Shown here piece after piece: positions 8,262 to 17,259 of a stretch of DNA of 50,861 nt. Every line of letters starts with the position of its first letter. Position 1 is the first letter of the stretch. The position numbers and the translations under genes are program-made. The notes beneath the pieces were generated by a model. The model was given only the letters and a program-made list of their open reading frames with translations. It was not told where the DNA came from and ran no database searches. Origin of the DNA: Microcaldota archaeon (GTDB lineage Archaea > Micrarchaeota > Micrarchaeia > Micrarchaeales > CABMGC01); contig JASHTX010000036.1 of NCBI GenBank assembly GCA_030040335.1, positions 1 through 50,861 of the forward strand, read 5' to 3'.

Positions 8262-9150
8262 TGACTATAGTGCAGGAATCCTTCTCCACTATCACTTCGT
8301 GCTCGGCCTGGGCCACCATCCCATTCCCTTTCTCCACCAGCGTGGGGAAAGAGGTTATCACGCCGAACGAATTGAGCTCGTTGATTGCCTTCCTTATCTT
8401 GAACTCGGAATCCAGTTCCTTGGAGAGCCAACGAATCGCAAAAGGGTATGTCTTGAAATCGCTGTCTATCTTTGATGTGATCTTCCTGGTTTCAGGAGAC
8501 CTCGGGTTTACCTCCCCGTTCTTCTGGAATATCTGAACGTTGTCGCTGTCAAGCACATATCCGACTCCATCCGTTACGAAGGTCTCTACAGCCACAACCT
8601 GCCCTTCCTCAAGTTTGGTAGTGTCTCCGTTGTCGAAGTTGGGTATGAATATCGATGCGTGGAGTTCATCCTCTTCTATCGCGTGGCCTCCGAGGTTCTT
8701 TATCGGGTTAAGGCCCTTCTTCTTGCATATCTCTTCCACCTCCCTCCCTATGGAATTCAGCTCTGTGCCTGCCCTTACCTTGCTCAGTGCGGCTTCCAGC
8801 GTTTCGTGCGCGGTTTCCACCAGTTTCGAGTAGTTGCCCGATAGGTCGATTGTTATTGCGGTATCTCCAAGCACTGTGCCAGACCGTGCGCCCAGGTCCA
8901 CTTTCACCAGGTCTTTCTCCCCAAATACAGAAGCGTCACTTATTGCAGCTGTGTAGTGAGCGGCCTGTTGGTTTACAGATATATTTACTGGAAACGCGAG
9001 CAGCATGCCCTTGCTTCTCATGAAGTCCTCCAGCTTCTCGCATACCTCGTATATCTTAGCATCTGGTTTTACCAGCGTCTTGGAGTATTCAAGAGCCTCC
9101 CGTGATATCTTGCCAACTTCCTTCAGTTTCTCATAATCGTATTCTGCCAT
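8254..9150 (-). CDS. map: Methionine aminopeptidase, type II
   Basis: Removes the initiator Met from new proteins. The five metal ligands of the pita-bread fold are all there: Asp in KVDLGAR, Asp in LGDTAIT, His in LGGHAIEE, Glu in VAVETFVT and Glu in AQAEHEVIV. The roughly 60-residue insert before the last ligand (about 210-270, with a winged-helix-like section IRKAINELNSFGVI) marks it as type II, the archaeal and eukaryotic form. The length of 298 is usual. It starts 1 bp after the polB stop codon, so translation is probably coupled to polB. Confidence 0.95.
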   Translation of the reverse strand: MAEYDYEKLKEVGKISREALEYSKTLVKPDAKIYEVCEKLEDFMRSKGMLLAFPVNISVNQQAAHYTAAISDASVFGEKDLVKVDLGARSGTVLGDTAITIDLSGNYSKLVETAHETLEAALSKVRAGTELNSIGREVEEICKKKGLNPIKNLGGHAIEEDELHASIFIPNFDNGDTTKLEEGQVVAVETFVTDGVGYVLDSDNVQIFQKNGEVNPRSPETRKITSKIDSDFKTYPFAIRWLSKELDSEFKIRKAINELNSFGVITSFPTLVEKGNGMVAQAEHEVIVEKDSCTIVTK

Positions 9151-9151
9151 A

Positions 9152-11578
9152 CTAGAGCCTCTTCTGCGAGCCCAAGCCTCTCAGCTCGTCCTCGCTTATA
9201 CCAAGTTCCTTCAGTATCTTTAATGTTGCTGGTATGATCTGGTGGTTTATGTAGTAATCGGCATCGTAGTCTTTCGCGGTCTCTTCAATCTCGGCCTTTT
9301 CCGAGATACTGCTGCCGTGCTTCGTTATCACGTAGCCTATTGCGGCACCTTCCAGTTCATTCCTGTCCTTCACGCCCATAGCCATTGCCTTCTTTGCAGC
9401 GGCGAGCTCTGGAGACTTGACGTCATAGTTGCCGATTCCTTTCCTTAGCTGCGTGTGTATGGCCAATTCCTGTATGGGCACCTTGCCCTCCCTGAGTTTC
9501 GTCACAACGTCCTTGACTATCCTTACGGCCTTCTCCTTGCTGCCTTCCTTCAGTATAGCCTCAAGCACAGCGAACTGGGTGTCTCTCGCAATCTTTGCCC
9601 AGTCCCTTCTCACCAGCTCAAAGCCGCGTATCTTTATCCTGCCTGACTCTGAAAGGAGAGCGTACTTCTTCTTTGCGCCTGCTTCCACTGCACCTCTTTT
9701 GCCTACGAACACGCCTCTGGTGTAAACATCCTCGAGCTCCAGTTCCATCGTGTTTGGAAGAGAAGCATTTACCTTCTTCATGAAGTCTATGGCTTCCTCC
9801 CTCTTCTTCTTGTCCATTACAAGGAAGCAGGAATCTGTGTCTGCGTAGAGCGCCTTGAAGCCGAGTTTCTCAGCTTGCTCGATGGTCTGGTTTATGAAGA
9901 GTCTGGCGTATGCTGTTATGCTGGAAGCTGCCTCTCTCGAGTACCATCTCGAACGCGCATATCCGAGATAACCGTAGAATGCGTTTGCAAGTATCTTCAA
10001 TGCTGTGGATCTCGCCCCAAGAGCCTTGCTGTCTGGGTTCTTTTTGTATGCCTTTTTGGCCTCAGACCTCTCCTCTATCAGCATCTTCAGCACCAGGGGC
10101 ATTATGCCGGTCCTGTCCTTCCTGAACCTTATGCCATTCGGCGATTCGAAATATTCACTGCAGTCGCTGCAGATCGTAGAAGGGTCTATGTTGTGGGCGA
10201 TTATTATGGAAGGGTACAGTCCTCTGAAGTCGAAGACCACGATGTTGTCGTATATGCCGGCCTCGGGAGTCTTTACGTACGCGCCCTCATACGGGTTCGC
10301 CAGCCTGGCTGCTATCTGGGGTTCGTCAGGCTTGTTCGGTATCATCTGCTTGTACTCGTGCGCATAGTTCATGAGCATGAACTCCACGAGCTGGCTTGTG
10401 GTCGATATGCTGACTTCGCCGAGCGTGGTGTGGCTCACCTTCGACATTTCCGCCTCTATGGGCAGGAAGAAATCGTACAGCTCCTTTACGGCAAGCGAAT
10501 CAGCAAGCGAGTACTCTGCCAGTTCCTCCAGCTCCGCTCCTTCACGGTCCCACTGCTCCCATATGCTGCCCTTGTGGACCATCTTCTTATCCTTACCGGT
10601 TATGGCCTTGTAGACCTCGGGCAGCTTGAAACTGTTTACCTTTATCACTTTCTCAGAAGCGCCGACTACAGAGACGAATTTTGCCACGTTGTAAATGTCG
10701 AAGTTTATCCTCCCGGGTATCTTGACAGCTTCGATGAGCCCATGGTGCTCCTTCTTAGGATCCTTGTCCTCATACCTGCCTATCTTGAAGTCTGTTTTCC
10801 TTACCTCTGCCCTGTCCATAAGGTATGGTATGTCGAAGTTTGATGAATTGTATCCCACAATCACATCGGGATCCAGCCTCTCCACGGCTTCGTGAAAGGC
10901 GTCGATCATCTCCTTCTCGCCCTTGAAGACCGAGACGAAGTCCTTGCTCACTTTTTTTGTAGTGAGGACTTTGCTCTCCTTCCCATCGGTGTAGCTTATC
11001 ATTATCACCGGATCGGTCTTTGTGTTTGGCATACCGCGCGGATTATAGGTCTCTATATCAAAGCAGAGGCATTTGAGTTCCAGGGAGTGCTGCTTTTCTG
11101 TGCTCTTTATATCATCAACTACAAGCTCGCCGTTCTCTTCGTGCGCCTTTACCCTGTTCAGGTTGAGAGGCGAGAGGTTCTTGTCAATCAGGTATCTCTT
11201 CCAGAAAACCACGTCGGATTCGTAGCATGTCCCGAATTCCTCCATTGTCTCGCTCATCTTCGGAACATTTTTTGGATGATCGAGGAATATCCTGAAGGTA
11301 TTGCGTTCCTTCCCTTCCACCAGAAGCTTCTCCTGCTCAACGGCCCTTACCCTTACCTCCTCGTTCTCCTTTGAAAGGATTGTTATGCCCTCCAGGCCCT
11401 TCTTGGTGATGCTCTCGTTTCTAGGCACAAGGTAGAAGTAGGGGTAGAAACTTGGGTCAGTGAGGTTGTAGGTTGCATCTTTTGTCTTGAATGCGAACCT
11501 GATAACGCCCCTGTTGCCCTTTGTGACGTAGCTGGCATCAAGTATGATGCCTTCTAGCTCTAGAGGTTCCATAAGCAT
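9152..11578 (-). CDS. polB: Family B replicative DNA polymerase with 3'-5' exonuclease
   Basis: An 808-residue archaeal PolB. Exonuclease motifs: DIET at 174-177 (Exo I), YNSSNFDIPYL at about 243-253 (Exo II) and YSLADSLAV near 356 (Exo III). Polymerase motifs: DFRGLYPSI (Asp450, motif A), KILANAFYGYLGY (528-540, motif B) and YADTDS (578-583, motif C), so all catalytic Asp residues are intact. There is no intein at motifs A or C, a common insertion site in archaea. ATG codons occur at 11578 and 11572; the first is used here. It is first in a two-gene operon with map. It could be the main replicase or a PolB paralogue; no PolD gene is in the window to settle this. Confidence 0.95.
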   Translation of the reverse strand: MLMEPLELEGIILDASYVTKGNRGVIRFAFKTKDATYNLTDPSFYPYFYLVPRNESITKKGLEGITILSKENEEVRVRAVEQEKLLVEGKERNTFRIFLDHPKNVPKMSETMEEFGTCYESDVVFWKRYLIDKNLSPLNLNRVKAHEENGELVVDDIKSTEKQHSLELKCLCFDIETYNPRGMPNTKTDPVIMISYTDGKESKVLTTKKVSKDFVSVFKGEKEMIDAFHEAVERLDPDVIVGYNSSNFDIPYLMDRAEVRKTDFKIGRYEDKDPKKEHHGLIEAVKIPGRINFDIYNVAKFVSVVGASEKVIKVNSFKLPEVYKAITGKDKKMVHKGSIWEQWDREGAELEELAEYSLADSLAVKELYDFFLPIEAEMSKVSHTTLGEVSISTTSQLVEFMLMNYAHEYKQMIPNKPDEPQIAARLANPYEGAYVKTPEAGIYDNIVVFDFRGLYPSIIIAHNIDPSTICSDCSEYFESPNGIRFRKDRTGIMPLVLKMLIEERSEAKKAYKKNPDSKALGARSTALKILANAFYGYLGYARSRWYSREAASSITAYARLFINQTIEQAEKLGFKALYADTDSCFLVMDKKKREEAIDFMKKVNASLPNTMELELEDVYTRGVFVGKRGAVEAGAKKKYALLSESGRIKIRGFELVRRDWAKIARDTQFAVLEAILKEGSKEKAVRIVKDVVTKLREGKVPIQELAIHTQLRKGIGNYDVKSPELAAAKKAMAMGVKDRNELEGAAIGYVITKHGSSISEKAEIEETAKDYDADYYINHQIIPATLKILKELGISEDELRGLGSQKRL

Positions 11579-11628
11579 CTAACGATGGTAATGTTGGAGG
11601 GCAATTCAGGAACAAAAGGCCTGTAGGA

Positions 11629-12042
11629 CTATTTGCCCTGCTGGGCTCCTTCCTCAAGCCTTGCGCGCGTGAGCGGCAACGGAGCTATCACTCCGATAGA
11701 CCATGCGAGAAGCGTGCCCCTTGATGCGCACTCAAAGTTGAGTACGTTTATCAGGTCTTCGGCAAACCTAACCGGCAGCGTCTTCTTCTTGTTCCACGTG
11801 TCAGTTATCTGCGATGCCATCTCCTTGTCCTCCTTTGCCATAACGCTCCCCTTTATCTTGAGCTCTCCGACCGACTTATCCTTGCCGCTTCCCTCGTACG
11901 CTGTCGTGAAAGTGTAAGTGACCTCAACCTCCTGTCCTGTAACCTTAACGTTGTCGAAGTTTATGTTGAACTTCATATTAGTTATTGGATCGGTTACTGG
12001 CCTGTGTGCTTCCACGTCGTTTATCTGTATGCCTGTTATCAT
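11629..12042 (-). CDS. Conserved-type small protein, beta-rich, function unknown
   Basis: A 137-residue soluble protein with five or six predicted strands (MITGIQINDVEA, FNINFDNVKVTGQEVEVTYTF, GELKIKGSVMAKE) and a C-terminal amphipathic helix with a hydrophobic end (INVLNFECASRGTLLAWSIGV). This layout of a beta sheet followed by a helix and a '...APLPL' strand reminds me of SecB-like chaperone folds found in some archaea, but the sequence match is too weak to name it. It has a strong TATA box of its own and ends 50 bp before polB on the same strand, so partial co-transcription with polB is possible. Confidence 0.72.
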   Translation of the reverse strand: MITGIQINDVEAHRPVTDPITNMKFNINFDNVKVTGQEVEVTYTFTTAYEGSGKDKSVGELKIKGSVMAKEDKEMASQITDTWNKKKTLPVRFAEDLINVLNFECASRGTLLAWSIGVIAPLPLTRARLEEGAQQGK

Positions 12043-12070
12043 TCTATCACTTGTATTCTATTATCTGCAC

Positions 12071-12084
12071 TAGTTTTTATACGT
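12071..12084 (-). promoter_or_regulatory. TATA box for the 137-aa gene
   Basis: On the minus strand CGTATAAAAACTAG is a near-consensus archaeal box A about 30-40 bp before the ATG at 12042, predicting a leader of roughly 8-10 nt. Confidence 0.6.
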
Positions 12085-12194
12085 TTCTTAGCGTGATTTT
12101 CGAGTCATTGGCGAGTCATTCTAAAACTCTTTTAGCCGTGACCCGAACGAAAAGGGTTAATAAAGCATTTATTCTAATATAAAATCCAGAGGTT

Positions 12195-12614
12195 ATGCCT
12201 AATAGGACCATTTTGAATAAATTTGGTCTGTTCGTTTCCCAGGTTCACAAGATACTTAAGAAGAAATCTCTGGACAGCGACGATTTCAAAGTAATAAACG
12301 AAGCAAGACTAGTCGCAGCTCTGTCTTCCAACCATTCCTGGCGCGTTTACAGGTTCATGCACGAGAGAGACACGTTTGACCGCAACGCAATAAGGGACGA
12401 GGTGAACGCCGCTTACAACGAAGGCTGGAAGGAAATCAGCGAGAACGATCTCAAGGAGGTGGTTACCTCGAACCTTGAAGATCACGCACTCTCCCAGGTT
12501 CTGTCATGCGGAGCGCTTGAGAAGAACGAAGTAAAGGACTTCAAGGATCTCCTGCCGCGGCTTCTCCAAGAATTTGAGGACGGCATAGAGCCTATTGAGA
12601 GCAGAGAAATCTGA
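12195..12614 (+). CDS. Hypothetical soluble protein, mostly helical
   Basis: A 139-residue protein that I cannot assign. It is charged and mainly helical, with no signal peptide, membrane segment or Cys motif. The first 25 residues are basic (NRTILNKFGLFVSQVHKILKKK) and the tail is acidic (LLQEFEDGIEPIESREI), a polarity often seen in small nucleic-acid or ribosome-associated proteins, though that is not evidence of function. The middle (NHSWRVYRFMHERDTFDRNAI) could be a short winged-helix-like unit. Promoter-like GGTTAATAAAG is at about 12156-12166, about 30-38 bp before the ATG. It is divergent from the 137-aa gene and followed by tRNA-Arg. Confidence 0.65.
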   Translation: MPNRTILNKFGLFVSQVHKILKKKSLDSDDFKVINEARLVAALSSNHSWRVYRFMHERDTFDRNAIRDEVNAAYNEGWKEISENDLKEVVTSNLEDHALSQVLSCGALEKNEVKDFKDLLPRLLQEFEDGIEPIESREI

Positions 12615-12630
12615 ATGCGGTCCCTGGTTC

Positions 12631-12640
12631 TATTTATAAT
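12631..12640 (+). promoter_or_regulatory. TATA box for tRNA-Arg
   Basis: TATTTATAAT begins 31 bp before the first base of the tRNA, the correct distance for transcription to begin at or just before the mature 5' end. Confidence 0.65.
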
Positions 12641-12661
12641 TCTTTAAATGAAAAGGTTAGT

Positions 12662-12736
12662 GGGCATGTGGCGCAACTTGGATAGCGCACCTGGCTTCGG
12701 ACCAGGGGGTTGCGGGTCCAAATCCCGTCATGCCCG
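12662..12736 (+). tRNA. tRNA-Arg, anticodon UCG
   Basis: The complete cloverleaf can be drawn: acceptor GGGCATG pairs with CATGCCC, D stem GCGC with GCGC, anticodon stem CCTGG with CCAGG around the loop CTTCGGA, T stem GCGGG with CCCGT around TCCAAAT, then discriminator G. The anticodon TCG (12697-12699) reads Arg CGA and, by wobble, other CGN codons. The gene is 75 nt, lacks an intron and does not encode the CCA end. Confidence 0.93.
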
Positions 12737-12768
12737 CGTGCTTATTGGCTTGATTGAGGTGTTGATGC

Positions 12769-13629
12769 TTGAACGCTTGGGGGGTGCCTGCAGCATTTGC
12801 AAGGATGCTATTCTTTGCGGTGGACGATACCATTGCCAAGCCCGTCTCTAGCCTTTTGGGCAACTACAGGACCTCGATCATTGTGGTGGGGTTCGGACTT
12901 GTGCCATCAATTCTTATACTCGTCTACCTTGCGGCATATGAGTTCACATACCAGTCACTTCTGCTTTCAGTTGCAGGGGGGATCTTCTTCGGGCTGGGTT
13001 ACGTGCTCATCTATAAGTCTCTTGAAACAGAGCAGGCAACGAACACTATTGCCCTCTTCGCCATAACACCATTGGCACTACTTCTCTTTGGCACGCTGGG
13101 ATTGAAAGAAAGTTTTAGTGTTGTAGATGTTGTCAGCACAGCGATGATACTGATCGGTGCTTTTCTGGTGACAACAAACAGGGAACTGAAGTTCGACAAG
13201 GCCTTCATACCGGCGCTGCTGGGAAATCTGGCTTGGAGTGCGTGGGTGATAATGGCAACCTATGCGGTCAGCATCTCAAACAACTTCATCCTACCAGTCA
13301 CAATAGGCAGGGTTGTGGGATTGGTGTGCGTCATTTTGGTATACTTCCTGTTCAAAAAAGGTAAAAAGGCGAAGATTGCAAGGAAGGCAAGGGGGCAAAG
13401 GTTGCTACTCATGGGAATGGTAGCTGGCTTACTGGATGGCCTAGGCACCACAAGCCTCGGTTTGTTGGCAATACTAAATGCAGTGGCCATAGGCGGTGCA
13501 ATAGGAGCGCTGGGATCTGGAGTAGTGGCTGTACTGAGCAGGATATTCTACAAAGACAGGCTAACAAAGCCGCAATTAATTGGTGTGATAATAATGATAC
13601 TGGGCGCCGCGGCCCTGAGCCTGGCGTGA
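12769..13629 (+). CDS. DMT/EamA-type ten-helix transporter
   Basis: A 286-residue membrane protein with about ten hydrophobic helices in two similar halves, as in the drug/metabolite transporter superfamily. The end of each half has the typical pattern 'helix, LKESFSVVDVVSTAMILIGAFLV' (split: LKESFSVVDVV, AMILIGAFLV) and 'KDRLTKPQLIGVIIMILGAAAL' (split: KDRLTKPQLIGV, IIMILGAAAL). The TTG start at 12769 is chosen because GAGGTG (12756-12761) lies 7 nt upstream; an ATG at 12765 is in another frame. The gene runs to within about 18 bp of the NAMPT start, so the substrate may be related to NAD precursors, but that is inference. Confidence 0.82.
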   Translation: MNAWGVPAAFARMLFFAVDDTIAKPVSSLLGNYRTSIIVVGFGLVPSILILVYLAAYEFTYQSLLLSVAGGIFFGLGYVLIYKSLETEQATNTIALFAITPLALLLFGTLGLKESFSVVDVVSTAMILIGAFLVTTNRELKFDKAFIPALLGNLAWSAWVIMATYAVSISNNFILPVTIGRVVGLVCVILVYFLFKKGKKAKIARKARGQRLLLMGMVAGLLDGLGTTSLGLLAILNAVAIGGAIGALGSGVVAVLSRIFYKDRLTKPQLIGVIIMILGAAALSLA

Positions 13630-13646
13630 TAGAGAAAGGTTATGCG

Positions 13647-15047
13647 ATGAAACATGATACGAGTGAACTGAACAACCTGATACTGCTTACTGATAGTTAC
13701 AAGCTTACCCACTGGAAGATGTACCCCGCAGGTACACAGAGAGTATACTCATATTTCGAGTCTCGCGGAGGTCAGTTCCCAGAAACGGTATTCTTTGGGC
13801 TGCAATACCTACTGAAGAAACATCTGGTGGGAGCGGTAATCACGCAAGAGAAGATAGATGATGCCGAGATTATCACTGAAAAGCACCTAGGCGACAGGAA
13901 ACTGTTCAACAGGGAGGGATGGGAGCGCATATTGGAGAAGCACAGAGGCAAGCTTCCCATCAGCATAAAAGCGGTTCGTGAAGGGACGGTTGTGCCTCTA
14001 AGGAATGTCCTGATGACAGTAGAGAATACCGATCCGGAAAGTTACTGGCTTACGAGCGCGCTGGAGACACTTCTTGTCCACATCTGGTATCCATGCACTG
14101 TAGCCACGCTCTCCATGAACATCAAAAAACGCATAACAGGATACCTAGAGAAGACGGGAACCCCGAAACTAATAGATTTCAAACTTCACGATTTCGGGTT
14201 TAGGGGCGCGTCATCAGCAGAATCGGCTGCGATAGGCGATGCCGCACACCTGCTCAGCTTCAAAGGCACAGATACGATTTCAGGATTGTTGCTTGCCAGG
14301 GAATACTACGATGCAGACATGCCTGGCAACTCGATACCTGCATCCGAACATACTGTAATGACAGCACTTGGAGAAGCGGGCGAAGCAGAGACTGTCGGCC
14401 ACATACTGGACGCATTCCCTGAAGGATACATCTCGATAGTGGCCGATTCATATGACGTTTTCAGGGCCTGCAGGCAGATTTTCGGCGAGGACTTCAGGGA
14501 AAGAATACTTCTGAGGAAGGGCACTGTGGTGATAAGGCCTGATTCCGGGAATCCCGAGGAAGTGGTAGTCAAGGTTCTTGAGATACTCAAGAGCAAGTTC
14601 GGCGCTACGAGAAATTCGAAAGGCTACTTTGTCCTGCCAGACAGGGTGCGCATAATACAGGGAGACAATGTGAACTACGATTCCATAGGCAGGATACTCA
14701 GTGCAATGGAGAAAGAGAGTTGGTCAGCGGACAACATCACTTTTGGAATGGGCGGTGCCCTACTGCAGATGATAAACAGGGATACGCAGCAGTTCGCTTT
14801 CAAGGCGTCGAACATCACCATAAAAGGCGTTGAACACGAGGTATCGAAATCTCCGATCACAGATATGAGAAAAGCCTCAAAGGCAGGAAAGCTAAAGCTC
14901 GTTCTTTCGGGAAAAACGCTCAAGACTGTAAAGCAGGCTGAAGAGGGAGATGACCAAATGGTGGAGGTGTTCAGGAACGGGACTCTGCTCCGCGAATATG
15001 ACTTTGACAGCATACGAAAAAGACTTAATACATATACCGCAAAATAG
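13647..15047 (+). CDS. nadV: Nicotinamide phosphoribosyltransferase (NAMPT/NadV type)
   Basis: Joins nicotinamide and PRPP to form NMN, the first step of two-step NAD salvage. The similarity to human NAMPT is clear by eye: LLTDSYKLTHWKMYP at the N-terminus, KLHDFGFRGASS (the ring-stacking and Asp219-type region), ASEHTVMTA with the catalytic His, and VIRPDSGNP with the active-site Arg and Asp, followed by IIQGDNVNYDS and FGMGGALLQ. The length of 466 fits. Two starts are possible: GTG at 13626, overlapping the transporter's stop, and ATG at 13647, which has AAAGGT 6 nt upstream; I prefer the latter. It lies between two transporter genes with gaps of 17 and 8 bp, suggesting a salvage operon. 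Confidence 0.93.
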   Translation: MKHDTSELNNLILLTDSYKLTHWKMYPAGTQRVYSYFESRGGQFPETVFFGLQYLLKKHLVGAVITQEKIDDAEIITEKHLGDRKLFNREGWERILEKHRGKLPISIKAVREGTVVPLRNVLMTVENTDPESYWLTSALETLLVHIWYPCTVATLSMNIKKRITGYLEKTGTPKLIDFKLHDFGFRGASSAESAAIGDAAHLLSFKGTDTISGLLLAREYYDADMPGNSIPASEHTVMTALGEAGEAETVGHILDAFPEGYISIVADSYDVFRACRQIFGEDFRERILLRKGTVVIRPDSGNPEEVVVKVLEILKSKFGATRNSKGYFVLPDRVRIIQGDNVNYDSIGRILSAMEKESWSADNITFGMGGALLQMINRDTQQFAFKASNITIKGVEHEVSKSPITDMRKASKAGKLKLVLSGKTLKTVKQAEEGDDQMVEVFRNGTLLREYDFDSIRKRLNTYTAK

Positions 15048-15055
15048 CAGATTGC

Positions 15056-16360
15056 ATGGCCATTGAAAAGATAGGAATACAACACATAGGCGCAAGGCTG
15101 CGCCACGGTAAGCCGTTCATGACTTTCACGCTCTGGCTTGCGGCCAACCTCACAATAGCAGATTACGCGCTTGGCTCCTTCTTCTATGGATTGCCATTTG
15201 GATACATACTGATTGCGATACTGATCGGCAACCTACTTGGAGGGTTGCTGCTGGGGCTGATGGCATCTATGGGTCCGGAATTTGGATATCCGCAGATGAT
15301 GATATCACGGGCTTACATGGGCAAGAAGGGCAACACCCCTTTTGCACTGGCCAACTGGATAAGCACAGTGGGATGGTTCACCGTAAACGTGATTCTGGGC
15401 GCGTACGCTCTCCAACTGGCGCTCGGCATACCGTTCTGGGTTGGTGCGCTCTTGCTTGTGGTAGTGGAGGCGCTGATAGCCATTTACGGGCACGACATGA
15501 TTCATAATTTCGAACTGCTTATGTCAGTAGCCCTTGGCATAATGTTCATCGCCGTGGGATTGATAGCCTACAACGGCGCAACGCTGCACTGGGTCTCATA
15601 CAGTTCATCCGCCTCTTTCAACCCGTTCCTCTTTGCGCTCTGCATAGCCACGGTCTTCTCCTATCTGATGAGCTGGTCGCCTTACGCCAGTGACTATTCG
15701 AGGTACCTGCCTGAGAAGACGAGCAAGCTCAAGATAACCCTGTATGCAATGCTGGGCGGACTGATAGCGAGCGCCTTTACAGAGCTGATCGGAGCGCTTG
15801 TATACATAAATGTGGGAAATACAAACCTGAATCCAATTAACGCACTCGCTCAGGTCTCTGGAAGCTACGCGCTGCTTGCGATGGCCGCGATAGTGCTCGG
15901 CTCCATGGCTTCTAACTTTCTCAACATATACACCAATTCGCTCTCCGCACAGATCGTCTACGAGAAGACAAAGAGGTGGCATGCGGTGCTGGCCGGGTGC
16001 ATCATAGGCTTCTGCCTCGCATTGCTTGGCGCTGCGAACTTCGGATCTTTTTACCAGGATTTCCTCCTGATCCTGGATTACTGGATAACCCCCTGGATAG
16101 GCATAATGGCCGCCGCATTCTTCATCAGAAAGGCGAGGAAGGGCGTCGAGTCCCAGAAAGGCATACTGTGGACCCCGATAACCGCTTATTTGATAGGCTT
16201 GGTTGCGTCCGCGCCGTTCATGAACCTTACGCCATACGGGATAAACTATGAAGGGATAATCGCTTCCTCTCTTGGCGGGGCAGATATCAGCTACTTTGTC
16301 TCATTCATCGTAGCGGTAGTAGCATACCTGATTCTGACAAGGAAGCATACCAAATTATAA
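15056..16360 (+). CDS. NCS1-family (cytosine permease-like) transporter
   Basis: A 434-residue protein with about twelve membrane helices. The family pattern is plain: LWLAANLTIADYALGSFFYGL (split after ADYAL) in helix 1, GNLLGGLLLGLMASMGPEFGYPQM with the PQM/R-type turn in helices 2-3, ANWISTVGWFTVNVILGA in the next, and SYLMSWSPYASDYSRYLP, the conserved 'xxDYxRYxP' loop. NCS1 carriers move nucleobases, hydantoins, or vitamins such as thiamine, coupled to Na+ or H+. Being 8 bp after the NAMPT gene, it is a good candidate for uptake of nicotinamide or a related pyridine; cytosine or another base remains possible. Confidence 0.88.
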   Translation: MAIEKIGIQHIGARLRHGKPFMTFTLWLAANLTIADYALGSFFYGLPFGYILIAILIGNLLGGLLLGLMASMGPEFGYPQMMISRAYMGKKGNTPFALANWISTVGWFTVNVILGAYALQLALGIPFWVGALLLVVVEALIAIYGHDMIHNFELLMSVALGIMFIAVGLIAYNGATLHWVSYSSSASFNPFLFALCIATVFSYLMSWSPYASDYSRYLPEKTSKLKITLYAMLGGLIASAFTELIGALVYINVGNTNLNPINALAQVSGSYALLAMAAIVLGSMASNFLNIYTNSLSAQIVYEKTKRWHAVLAGCIIGFCLALLGAANFGSFYQDFLLILDYWITPWIGIMAAAFFIRKARKGVESQKGILWTPITAYLIGLVASAPFMNLTPYGINYEGIIASSLGGADISYFVSFIVAVVAYLILTRKHTKL

Positions 16361-16392
16361 GCCTTGACTTCTACTTCAATTCCGGTATCTAA

Positions 16393-16749
16393 ATGGATGT
16401 AAACGAGATAGCCAAAGGGGGAGTTGTGGGAGGAATAGTGGCGGTAGTGCTGGAATTCATAGTCGGAGCTGCAGCGCCTAGCATAGAATACGGTTTTGGT
16501 TTCGTGGCAATACTTGTTGGCGGATTTGTAGCCGGCTGGATGATTAAGGGAAAGAAGATGGAAGATGGAGCCGCAGGGGGAGTTGTTGCAGGGCTCATCT
16601 ATGTCATACTCGGGCTCTTCATAATATACCCAATAGTGGCCGACTATCACTCTTCAAGCCCGATACTCGCTCTGATCGTCGGAATAGTACTTGGCGCAAT
16701 CGGAGGATTTGTAGGGCAGTACCTCAACTCTGGAAAAGGCAAGAAGTAG
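16393..16749 (+). CDS. Small glycine-rich membrane protein (DUF5518-like)
   Basis: A 118-residue protein with four short, Gly/Ala-rich helices (GGVVGGIVAVVLEFIVGAA, FVAILVGGFVAGWMIKG, AAGGVVAGLIYVILGLFII, ILALIVGIVLGAIGGFVGQYL; each under 22 residues). It resembles the archaeal TIGR/DUF families of small four-helix envelope proteins of unknown role that repeat a 'GGxxAGxxxG' packing motif twice. It has a TATA-like ATTATAAGCC about 16355-16364 and ends 21 bp before the phosphatase gene. Confidence 0.7.
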   Translation: MDVNEIAKGGVVGGIVAVVLEFIVGAAAPSIEYGFGFVAILVGGFVAGWMIKGKKMEDGAAGGVVAGLIYVILGLFIIYPIVADYHSSSPILALIVGIVLGAIGGFVGQYLNSGKGKK

Positions 16750-16770
16750 CGAAGCCCAGGATAGGGTGGT

Positions 16771-17205
16771 ATGAAGGTACTCTTCATCTGCTATGCTAAC
16801 ATAAACAGGAGCCAGATAGCAGAGGCGCTCTTCAACAAGAGATCCAGGAAGGGCAGTGCAAAGAGCGCTGGGATAAACCCGCGGATGGCAGGAGCTTATC
16901 TCAGGGAGGAGAACAACAATCCGATCATGCCGATGAAAAAGAGAGGCCACAACATCTCAGGCGCAAAGATAAAGAGGATCAATCCTGAGCTTGTCAGGTG
17001 GGCCGACAAGATAGTCATATTGTTCCAATGGAGGAAACACGCTAAAGAAGTCCCTCCGTATGTAAAGAGGTTCCCTGATAAGGAATTCTGGGAGATAGGA
17101 TCTATACCAGATAAGACACCATATGAGAAGTATTGCAGACTCGAGGCAAGGAGGATAGCAAAAATAGAAGAGCGCGTTAAGGACTTGGTGGAGAGGATAG
17201 GCTGA
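16771..17205 (+). CDS. Low-molecular-weight protein tyrosine phosphatase-like protein
   Basis: A 144-residue single-domain enzyme of the LMW-PTP/arsenate reductase fold. The phosphate loop is at the very start: CYANINRS, a CX5R motif with Cys7 and Arg13 followed by Ser14. The general acid is probably Asp114 in EIGSIPDKTPYE, in place of the usual DPxxP-type loop. The usual CxGNxCRS is changed: Ala replaces Gly and Asn replaces the second Cys, which removes the redox-partner Cys used by arsenate reductases, so a phosphatase role is more likely. GGTGG is 2-7 nt before the ATG. Target proteins cannot be deduced. Confidence 0.82.
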   Translation: MKVLFICYANINRSQIAEALFNKRSRKGSAKSAGINPRMAGAYLREENNNPIMPMKKRGHNISGAKIKRINPELVRWADKIVILFQWRKHAKEVPPYVKRFPDKEFWEIGSIPDKTPYEKYCRLEARRIAKIEERVKDLVERIG

Positions 17206-17259
17206 TTTGTAAGGCTTAAATGCTTTGAGAGGCGATTTATCTAGAAGTCTGGTGCTCAT

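Noticed and set aside
9875..10843. A 322-codon open frame on the plus strand
   Set aside because: It is antisense to polB over the region of the Exo and motif A blocks, with unlikely composition (many Tyr, Leu, Cys and Arg).
12648..12851. 67-codon ATG frame over tRNA-Arg
   Set aside because: It runs through the tRNA gene and the start of the transporter in another frame; the transporter's TTG has the better ribosome binding site.
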